This document shows, in pieces, positions 1 through 7,204 of a stretch of 19,297 nt of DNA. Source of the stretch: Chloromonas sp. AAM2 (Eukaryota > Chlorophyta > Chlorophyceae > Chlamydomonadales > Chlamydomonadaceae); contig QAXH01002506.1 of NCBI GenBank assembly GCA_004335635.1, forward strand, positions 1-19,297, given 5' to 3'. Each line of letters begins with the position of its first letter. The stretch's first letter is position 1. The notes beneath the pieces are model-generated. The model saw only the letters and a program-made list of their open reading frames with translations. It was not told where the DNA came from and ran no database searches. A program made the position numbers and the translations under genes.

Positions 1-618
1 GAGAGAAGCATTACATCAAGAAGCTATCAAAGACAACAGGCAAGTATGTGTATAGAGCTGTGAGCATGGCATAGCCAAGCAACCTGTATTTCTTTCTTTT
101 TGTGTCTAGACCAAGCGTCAGGCTTGAAAAGGCTTGAGCACTGCTTGGGAAGGCTTGAGTCCATTGGGTCTAGATGAGTCTATGTAGTGGGTCGATGAGA
201 GGCTTGAGGACAGCTACAGGATTCCTGCTAGACTCACATAGGGTCTGTGGGACTCAAGTAAGAGTCTATCTAGGGTCTGTCAGAGTCTATGTTAGGGTGT
301 ATAAGACTCATTCAGGTCCTGTTAGACTCAACTTAGTGTCCCTACTGTCTGGCTAACGCCAGAACAGCGCCGTCCCTCTGGAGAGAGCATGTTTCAGAGG
401 GGTCCTATGGATGGGCATTTGAGAGGGGTTGTTACAGACATCCACTGTATAGTCATTTCACGTGTTTCGGGCTGGGTTAGAAGTCTGGTCCACTTTCGGC
501 CGAAGTGTGAATCATGACTGCCGAACATATTACACTGCTGCATGACACTGCAAATCCTTCCTTGCAGTCGTGAGATAACAACAGTTCAGAACACTTTCTA
601 TGCCCTCTGACAACCAAC

Positions 619-645
619 ACTTCAAACACTTCAAAGACTTCATAG
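619..645. repeat. 9-bp tandem repeat, three copies
   Basis: Three consecutive 9-mers read ACTTCAAAC, ACTTCAAAG and ACTTCATAG. On the minus strand this gives the short Glu-Val-Phe run of a spurious frame. Confidence 0.8.
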
Positions 646-689
646 ACCCGTTGCAGTCGTGAAATCAGCAATCGGTCATTTGCAATGTC

Positions 690-747
690 ATTATACGTCT
701 CCGCAGTCATCTGAAGTTATTACACGTCTCCGCAGTCATTTGAAGTG
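690..747. repeat. 29-bp tandem duplication
   Basis: Two adjacent 29-bp units (690-718 and 719-747) match at 26 of 29 positions. Both contain ACGTCTCCGCAGTCAT. Related pieces (TTGCAGTCGTGA) occur at 562-574 and 651-662, so the stretch looks like a diverging local repeat field. Confidence 0.85.
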
Positions 748-1008
748 TGAGCTTGGAATGTTGTCCTTGAAGTGTTTCGGCCCCCTCTGCAGTCTGAGCC
801 CGAAAGAAACTCTTCGCTGTGCAGTCTCTGGGCAACGGATTACAGAGGGATTCCCACTGTATCGGTGAATTCGGCTTGTCTGATGCTGGCACGATGCAAC
901 ATGCAGCTGAGACTTAAGATTGAAGCCGTGGCATGATGGCATGATGTAGTGCTGGAAAACGTATCACGATGATCACGCAAATCTGAATTCACCAAACTCA
1001 GCTGTCAC

Positions 1009-2017
1009 ATGCTGTTATGCACGTGGAATTTGAAACCTGAACGTGCTTTGAACTCACAAGCGCTGACTTGGACCCCACGCATTGCGTTGATGCAGGTCGA
1101 GAGCGCACTGGCTGGCACATGTGCGGGTGCTGCAAGCGCAAGCCTGTCAGATGAAGCGGCAGAGCGAGCGGTCCGGTGGTTGGTGGAAAACGGGGGCACA
1201 AGTGCGACTCGTTTGCTTGTTGACAAGTCCAGCACGGAGAATGGGTCAATTGTTGTGGATGTTCATGCACTGGTTGCCTCAGGCCAGTATGCAGCTGTTG
1301 TGGAAGCACACCCGGTCGTTAGCGCAGAGCACGCCCAACAACTCGCAATCAAGCTGGAGGTGCTGAGGTGCGTATCTGGAAGAGGCATGCACATCTGTTC
1401 TTGCAATACATATCTCAATGCGTTGTTTGCTTTGGCGTTTCCTTTTGAGTACAGTATTCAATGGATTGGGCCTGGCCTGCCTCCTTGGCAATATATTCAT
1501 GGACAGAACTGTACATGCCTCAAGGGACAAACTCTGCTCGTGGGTATGCGAGCCGCACTGCCGTAAGTTGAGTAAGCAAGCGATGCTCTGCCAAGTATTG
1601 GTCGCTGCTCCTATTCGCTTTCCACAGGATGCTCGTGGATGGCCAGCTCCCGACAGCTCAGGTGCTCGCGGGCAAGCAGCTATTAGGACTTTTCTATGGG
1701 CGCGATTCTACATATCATCGACTAGCAACTTGCAGGACGCGAAAGAACTGTGGCGCATGTGCCAGACTGAGCAATTGGAGCTATGGCTAAGCAACTGCGA
1801 GCGGACCGACTTCCCTTATGCGCACTTCAGCGGCGGCGGCTCACAAGCCGCTCGAGCACTTTCTGTCGCTCGCAATCTGCGCAGTGGCATGGCTCAGCCG
1901 AGGCCGTGCCTTGGACGTAAGCCTCTTGTGAAGTCAGTGGTACCGAGTGGGCTGGCGCGCCCGGGTTTGGCAAGGGGTTACGCAGGTGGCAGCCTGCTGA
2001 CAAGAGCAATCAGATGA
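1009..2017 (+). CDS. Candidate three-exon gene, weakly LisH/CTLH-like, function unknown
   Basis: I do not recognise this protein with certainty. The proposed exons are 1009-1367, 1628-1661 and 1736-2017, all with GT..AG borders (AG|GTGCG at 1368, CCACAG before 1628, CAG|GTGCTC at 1662, TTGCAG before 1736). Phases agree and give 224 aa ending in TGA. The start may instead be the in-frame ATG at 1090. Residues 51-70 (AERAVRWLVENGG..ATRLL) resemble a LisH helix pair. Residues 84-131 (DVHALVASGQYAAVVEAH.., then KLEVLRMLVDGQ) have the helix pattern of a CTLH domain, which is common in GID/CTLH ubiquitin-ligase subunits. This is inference from pattern only. If the 74-base intron 1662-1735 is retained, the frame continues as VLAGKQLLGLFYG and stops near 1788, which fits a CTLH third helix about equally well. 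The tail after residue 170 is basic and low-information and may be intron or UTR; a good donor (GTAAGC) occurs at 1918. Confidence 0.4.
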
Positions 2018-2570
2018 AGCAAGGTGTGCACCAGCCCAGTAGCTCGCCATCCGCCTTTCAGTCGCTCGGCATGCTTGTCCTATGTGCATTTGTTATGGTA
2101 GTTGTACGGCAGTCCAGGAAACTTCATTCTTTAGAGGTTCTTTATTAGAGTATTTGAGAAAGGCTCTGGCACACGATCATGCCTACTAGACAACCGCAAT
2201 TGTCGAACAGCTGCTTGTACATGCCTGCTGTGCCTCACATGATGAATGCAGAACCATCACATGATGGCCTCGTCAAAGTTCGCGTAGCGTGGGCAACAAG
2301 CCATGTTTTGCCTGTTTTTTCAACCTTGATCGACGCTCCCACGTGCATGCAGCAAAGGCAGTATCCAGCAACAAAGGCTCACACAATGTTGATGGCCAGC
2401 ATCCCCTGCCCTTAGGTACTGAACTTGGTGTGCGCCCAACGATGGCCCAGTGAATAATATGTGACAAGTTTTGCTGGCCTCCTGTGGGAAACGGCTAAAC
2501 GATGGTCGCCAGCAAACCAGACGAAGGGGGAGACGGTTGCAAGCTAGAGACACAACTGAACTAATAATCC
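2018..2570. other. Spacer with no recognised gene
   Basis: No frame here shows family resemblance or plausible exon structure. It separates the candidate gene from the left inverted repeat of the transposon at 2571. No TGTAA signal is seen in it. Confidence 0.5.
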
Positions 2571-2589
2571 GTCACCGCCTGTTAGAGCC
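2571..2589 (+). repeat. Left terminal inverted repeat of the transposon
   Basis: The 19 bases are an exact inverted match to 3701-3719. They run straight into the second, imperfect inverted block at 2590-2620. Confidence 0.85.
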
Positions 2590-2727
2590 AGTCGCTACTG
2601 ATCGCAATTGTGCGATTTCTTTTTCAAACGCTGCCTGTGCCCTGTAAAACTCTGAATCCTGGATTTGGGGCGATTGCGAGTTCGGAGTGTGAAAACAGTA
2701 ACCGACACGGCGATTTGCCCCATTTGA

Positions 2728-3507
2728 ATGCGCCAAGGTTGCAACCTCGGAGCCGTTTTACCATCGCAATTTCTGATAAGCCTGCGCAACCTTCTGGCAG
2801 CAGTTGCCAGAAACTCTGCGCACCTGCAAATCGTACGCCAGATTCTCAATCCCAGTGCTGACAGCCAGTGCGTCCCCTCAAAAGATGTTATCATGGAAAG
2901 TGCAGAGCTGCGGCGCCAATTAAGGTCTGTGTGCTGGCGGGATGCCGTAGTCCTGGAGGTGATGGGCAATGCAGACCTGGCCTGGGACCTGCGAGGCCTC
3001 AGTGCAGCGGAGCGCAGCACAGCCCTGCAGCTCCAGCATAGGCTGCTCTCAGCAGTGCTTTTCCAACGTCAGCGCAGCGTGTCAGCCTATCAGCGTGCAT
3101 CAGTAGCAGGTGACCCGAGACTACTTCTGGTGCTGGGGTGCAATGCTGCATGCCGCCTACATCTGCTGTCATCATATCCGCTGCAAGGCAGGTGTCTGAA
3201 CGAGAGGGCCATGGCCCAAGATGACGTGGAGGGGTTGTTTGGTGCTCTGTCCAACAGGGCATGTGGCAAGCCTAATGCCATTCAAGCTGGCCGCATCATG
3301 TGCTACTCACAGCTCAGGGCAGCGTTACAACATGACGCAAGACCTGGCTTTTCCATGCCGCGCTCTGGTATGGCGACGTACTACCATCACGCAGCCGCAG
3401 GAGCCGCAGACAGCAGCTGGAACCTCTTGATTTTTTGCCCATGCATTACCAGCAGTATGAAGAGCTTAGTCGCCAGAAATCGCACGATTACGACTGCGAA
3501 CGACTGA
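2728..3507 (+). CDS. Transposase-like open frame inside the inverted repeats
   Basis: This 259-codon frame runs from ATG to TGA and ends at the inner right inverted repeat. The C-terminal half looks protein-like. Residues 164-181 (QDDVEGLFGALSNRACGK) resemble the (N/Q)QDxxExFF..R motif near the end of P-element/THAP9-type DDE transposases, where the Glu belongs to the catalytic triad. Residues 55-130 (MESAELRRQLRSVCWRD.. onward) are helical and charged. The first ~50 residues look like non-coding sequence read through, and an internal ATG at residue 56 is an alternative start. The length is far below the 500-900 aa usual for such transposases, so this is probably a C-terminal remnant or one exon. 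Its position between inverted repeats supports the assignment; the motif match from memory is modest. Confidence 0.4.
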   Translation: MRQGCNLGAVLPSQFLISLRNLLAAVARNSAHLQIVRQILNPSADSQCVPSKDVIMESAELRRQLRSVCWRDAVVLEVMGNADLAWDLRGLSAAERSTALQLQHRLLSAVLFQRQRSVSAYQRASVAGDPRLLLVLGCNAACRLHLLSSYPLQGRCLNERAMAQDDVEGLFGALSNRACGKPNAIQAGRIMCYSQLRAALQHDARPGFSMPRSGMATYYHHAAAGAADSSWNLLIFCPCITSSMKSLVARNRTITTAND

Positions 3508-3700
3508 GGTGCAATGTTTCCGCTCTCAATTTCCGGCAGCTGCGTAAATACCGCTTACTTGGCCGATCATCATGCTGGATTTTCGGCAGTGACCTCTTAT
3601 ACCAATGACACACCTGTGGTCAAATTTATAGAGTGATGGTCGTCAAGCTGACCCCGAACACGATCACAGTTCAACATATAACAAATCGGCACTGAACAGG

Positions 3701-3719
3701 GGCTCTAACAGGCGGTGAC
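3701..3719 (-). repeat. Right terminal inverted repeat of the transposon
   Basis: Exact reverse complement of 2571-2589. The next bases, ACACACC, recur after TACCAATG at about 3600-3615, and a shorter relative (TACCAATGACACAT) is at about 3747-3760, so short ACCAATGACACA motifs cluster around this end. Confidence 0.85.
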
Positions 3720-4024
3720 ACACCCTTGCTACTATCCATCCTCAGGTACCAATGACACATCATTTCCGAGGTGCTCTTCCTAGGTGCCTGCTGAATGAAC
3801 CGCAATGAAGGGTGGTGCATGGTTCGCGCATGGTAACTCTGGATGTGATATGGTAATCATCAACAGCAACAAAGGTTATGCTCTGGGGTCGTGCCATTTA
3901 CAAACGCTGTCATGCCGCACCATAGTTTGCACATAGCCAGCTAGGCTGAGGTGTCTCGTGTGTCGCAAACATCAAGAAACTTGAGGTTGCACGGCCCCTG
4001 ACATAGTTGTGTGCATGCCTGCGC
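3720..4024. other. Spacer with no recognised gene
   Basis: Nothing coding is supported here. It lies between the right end of the transposon and a small basic frame starting at 4025. Confidence 0.5.
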
Positions 4025-4210
4025 ATGGCCAGCGCCCGGGCGAAGGCAACAAACCAGCGGTTTTACTTCTGGAGCGCCTTCGACACATGTCTTGGACGCT
4101 ATGTGACCGGAAACCCACCAAAGAAACAAAAGCGGCGGGGTAGGAAGGGGTGTGGCAGAGCGCCTCAAAGACATGTTGAAAACGTGCAACCGAAGGCTAC
4201 ACGTTCGTAG
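4025..4210 (+). CDS. Small basic open frame, possible mobile-element fragment
   Basis: An ATG-started 61-codon frame. It carries an aromatic stretch (RFYFWSAFDTCLGRYVTG) followed by a strongly basic segment (PPKKQKRRGRK) that would serve as a nuclear localisation signal. The aromatic-then-basic order is what one might expect of an element-encoded DNA-binding tail, but I cannot assign a family. There is no intron border to link it to a neighbour. It may be chance. Confidence 0.2.
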   Translation: MASARAKATNQRFYFWSAFDTCLGRYVTGNPPKKQKRRGRKGCGRAPQRHVENVQPKATRS

Positions 4211-4360
4211 AGGACAGGCCTGAGAGCAGGTAGAAATATAAAGTGCTTACAACATGGCCACCCGCCTCCACGGGAAGGCAGCCCAGCCCTCTACACCCCA
4301 GGCGATGACTTTGACAGGCAATATTGACATCCTGAGACCTCCCCTTGGGAAAAGCAGCTG

Positions 4361-4397
4361 GACAGCCGCATGAGTGTGCTTGTGACACAGCTTGCAG
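4361..4397 (+). pseudogene. Orphan copy of the end of the coiled-coil module exon
   Basis: These 37 bases match the end of the first exon of the downstream coiled-coil gene (6565-6601) at 31 of 37 positions. The next 11 bases, the start of the intron (GTAGGCTGTCC), are identical in both. In frame it reads DSRMSVLVTQLA, against DNRRSVLETQLA downstream. The homology fades upstream of about 4345, where this frame meets a TGA. A splice-competent donor is kept, so it could be the end of a real upstream exon, but its phase (1) does not fit the next exon at 6387. I read it as a duplicated exon remnant. Confidence 0.5.
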
Positions 4398-4570
4398 GTA
4401 GGCTGTCCTGGTATGGAGTCGCCAAACCTCCCCCACAGGCCACATCAGTGTCACAATCACAATCGCAGTGCTTACACATGAGACAAGTCAATGTGACAAG
4501 TCATGGGCATTCGCACTGCAATGGTGTGCTCGTGATGACATTCGCACATACCGTACATATCAAACAAAAT

Positions 4571-4781
4571 TTGATTATGTACATCAAGGGGCCCCACATG
4601 CACCGAGCACGAACGCTAGCAAGCCATGCGAGAGACGAGGTTGGAAACTGTCCTAACCAAGCCTGAGCAACAGAAGGCAATTTCAAGGCGCAAAGAGCAA
4701 AGAACACAGAAGTCAAAGCACGGTGGACAAACGAAGGCGAACTGCTAAAGGCTGTCAGGCATGGTTTGAGCAGGCGCAGCT
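4571..4781 (-). repeat. Dispersed repeat, copy 2 (inverted relative to 9156-9348)
   Basis: The reverse complement is clearly homologous to 9156-9348. Shared blocks include GTGCTTTGACTTCTGTG, TTGCCTTCTGTTGCTCAGG, ATGGCTTGCTAG and CCATGCCTGA. Identity looks like roughly 75-80% by eye with small indels. It lies between genes here and in an intron at the other copy, so it behaves like a mobile or satellite-like element about 200 bp long. No coding or polymerase III promoter is evident. Confidence 0.8.
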
Positions 4782-5676
4782 AGAAAACAGTATGTGCCTA
4801 AGATGGCGACAGTGTTAGGACCTGGCAGTGGCTAGGATGGCTGACAGGGAATGAACGGCTTAAGCAACAATAAGGTTGCACCAGGGTTCGACAAGGCTGT
4901 TCAGTCATCTCTGTTCCGAAGTCTGCCTTACAAGGAGGGAGTGCACACCATGAAGCACGTCCAACGCAAACATCAACTATTTGCGCAAATTGCAAAAATT
5001 TCTCCTAGTAAAGGGGAATCTGACCGTGTCATCAAGGGGTGGTGAGGCCCTTGTGGCCATCACCCCACAGAACGCCTTCCGAAAGCATCCCGTTAGCCAT
5101 ATAAATGGACTGGATTGAAAGATTGTCAGGGTCAAGGTCAGTGTCAGCGCTAGTGAAGTGAAATCGCAACCCTCACAATGTCAACTGTTGACAGGCAAAA
5201 AGCACCTGCCAAAAGCAAAGACAGTTTGACCAGCTAAATTTGTCAAAGGTCGAATTTGCAACAATCTCCCGGCAGAAGGCCAGAATAGGGTTTTTTGACT
5301 GACGATATCTTGAAAGCTTACGGCGAGAAAGCAATTGTCTGCTAATTTGGCAATCAACAGCTTGGCCGGATTGCCTGCATGCTACTTTCACATCATGCTC
5401 CAAGTGCTTATGCCCTGGGTTACACACAGAGCGGCCTGTGCTGAAGTATTCACCCCTTGTCCGAGTGCATTGCCACGGGCCACATCCGCAAAGCGCCACT
5501 TACTGGACGCAGAAGATAAAGAAAACAACACGTGTGCACTTTACTAGGTTCCTGTACTTGTCGCTCATCTGCTTCCCATCACGCTCCTTAAAGCCTGCCT
5601 CTTGCTGAAAGTGTCTGTTAAACTCATCGGCTACCTGGTGCATGTTAGGCGCTCGCTAGCCTTGCATCGCGCAGCC
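4782..5676. other. Spacer with no recognised gene
   Basis: Short frames occur on both strands but none has exon-like borders, motif content or repeat homology that I can support. Confidence 0.5.
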
Positions 5677-5931
5677 ATGCCTCCATCTCTCGGTGGCCCT
5701 CGCTTTGCCTGCACACATAAGACATTGTTCGGGACAAGTGAGCGGAACCAGACGGAATCAAAGCAATACCTTGATCTTGAGGACCCTTACCAAAACCCAC
5801 CATCCATCTCCCGGCGCGTTTTGCTGACTCGGACAGCGGTTGTTGCTGCAGGTCATCAGCGCGTCGGTGTGGATATCACCTTCTGTCTGCCCGTCGATCG
5901 GCCAGCGCGAGTTAGCAGAAAAGAAGATTAG
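5677..5931 (+). CDS. Short open frame, hypothetical, possible first exon
   Basis: An ATG in good context (GCAGCCATG) opens an 84-aa frame. Residues around 48-60 (SISRRVLLTRTAVVAAG) show a twin-arginine pair followed by a small-residue hydrophobic run. This is reminiscent of the thylakoid lumen targeting signals of chloroplast proteins, which in algae often follow a transit peptide in a first exon. That reading is speculative: no downstream exon can be joined, and the only nearby donor-like site (GCAG|GTCATC near 5852) is weak. It may be a chance frame. Confidence 0.2.
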   Translation: MPPSLGGPRFACTHKTLFGTSERNQTESKQYLDLEDPYQNPPSISRRVLLTRTAVVAAGHQRVGVDITFCLPVDRPARVSRKED

Positions 5932-6067
5932 GTGAAAACAGCGGCAGCTAAGCTAGCCCGTAAGCTGACCCTCAAGTCCCGCTGAAAACAAGGAAGACAG
6001 CCACCGGTCTCCGCACAGGCACACTGACCGGCGCTGTCTATCATTGGATCTTACGAGGTTGGCACTG

Positions 6068-6170
6068 CTCATGCCATTGGCATTTCTGACGACATGACAT
6101 TTCTGGCGACATTTCTGGCGACAACATGTCTCATGCCATTGGCATTTCTGACGACATGACATTTCTGGCG
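6068..6170. repeat. 41-bp direct repeat, two copies
   Basis: The 41-base units at 6068-6108 and 6130-6170 are identical (each begins CTCATGCCATTGGC and ends ATTTCTGGCG). A further partial unit, ACATTTCTGGCG, lies at 6109-6120 between them. The block ends three bases before an ATG at 6173. Confidence 0.9.
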
Positions 6171-6399
6171 CCATGGACTCATTATCGCCTAGCCAAGATG
6201 GACCCACAACCCAGACGTCTGAGTTAGACCCCTTGGCAACCGCCTAGGGTCTTTTCTCATCACGTTGAACACGCATCTCAAGGAACTGCTAAAACAGCTG
6301 GCTATCTCTTTGCCCGGACCCAGTAGTACTTGTGTCGGAATCCGTTGTTACTTGTTGGCGTGCTATTGGCCTTGATTGTGCAGGCCACACCGAACTGAA

Positions 6400-7160
6400 A
6401 TGGGCGAGCACAAACTTCATGAGCGACTAGAGGTGCTGGACGCAGAGTCTCTTGAACTACGTGCGAAAATGAACGACCTGCTCACGTCTGCGGTGTCTTT
6501 GTCCGGAGATCTTTCGTGGTTCAAGCACAAGTACGTGCAGCTGGGCGATCAAAAGGAGGTGCAGGACAACCGAAGAAGTGTGCTTGAGACCCAGCTTGCA
6601 GGTAGGCTGTCCAGCCCTGGCTGTGAGGTTGAGGTTGAGGGTTTTCTTAGGGTGGAAGGGCCGAGTGAGGGTGGCTTAAATACAAAATCATTCTCGAGTC
6701 ACAACTAAACACTTTGGTCAGGACGCACCTCAACGCCTTTGGTCGCAATCACAATCTGTATGTGTTGGTGACCTACGCACCTGTCAACAGTCACTGAGTG
6801 CGCCGCACATCTGCGAGTGATCGTCACACTGCTGGCTCGGGTGTTACCAAGCCTGCCAAGCCTCGGGTGATAGAAGTGCAGGTTTGATTATCTGAGGATG
6901 GGGCGCTAGCCACAACTGAACATCTTAGGTCACTATGGTCTTAATTGCAAGTATGGCGCCCCCAAGTAATGGCTTGGTGCCATTCCGAAAATGGTTGCCC
7001 TTGTCGGAGCTGCTGACGTTTTTCAAACCTAGAGTCAGGGCCGGCACGCGATAGCGACATGACAGACGGTATCGCTAAGTTATGCTTAGCGGGGCTGCAT
7101 ACTCTACACACAGAACTTTAGGGACTCCATGGTTTCACCGACTCAACTTATTGGAGGCAG

Positions 7161-7204
<44 letters not shown>

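Larger units (their letters stand above)
1..1008. other. Gene-poor stretch with degenerate short repeats
   Basis: I see no convincing coding exon here. The first 360 bases are rich in imperfect motifs: AGGCTTGA recurs at about 120-200, and an AGAGTCTAT..TAGGGT unit of 21 bp occurs twice in tandem at 261-302. The short frames on both strands have no family resemblance and overlap the repeats. The stretch could be intergenic, or an upstream intron or leader of the candidate gene that begins near 1009. Confidence 0.5.
2571..3719. mobile_element. Decayed DNA transposon with 19-bp perfect terminal inverted repeats
   Basis: Bases 2571-2589 (GTCACCGCCTGTTAGAGCC) are the exact reverse complement of 3701-3719. 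Directly inside the left repeat, 2590-2620 is an imperfect inverted match to 3475-3505 (23 of 31, with the innermost 11 bases identical), so the original terminal repeat was probably about 50 bp. On the right the two parts are separated by 195 bases (3506-3700). A long open frame of 259 codons with a transposase-like motif lies inside. I find no target-site duplication in the immediate flanks (AATAATCC on the left, ACACCCTT on the right), which suggests an old or rearranged copy. The superfamily is not established. Confidence 0.7.

Noticed and set aside
230..310. Telomere-like TTAGGG repeats
   Set aside because: TAGGGT motifs occur only within a degenerate 21-bp unit; there is no regular telomeric array.
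4501..4716. 71-codon minus-strand frame
   Set aside because: It is confined to the dispersed repeat shared with 9156-9348, and the frame is not kept between the two copies.
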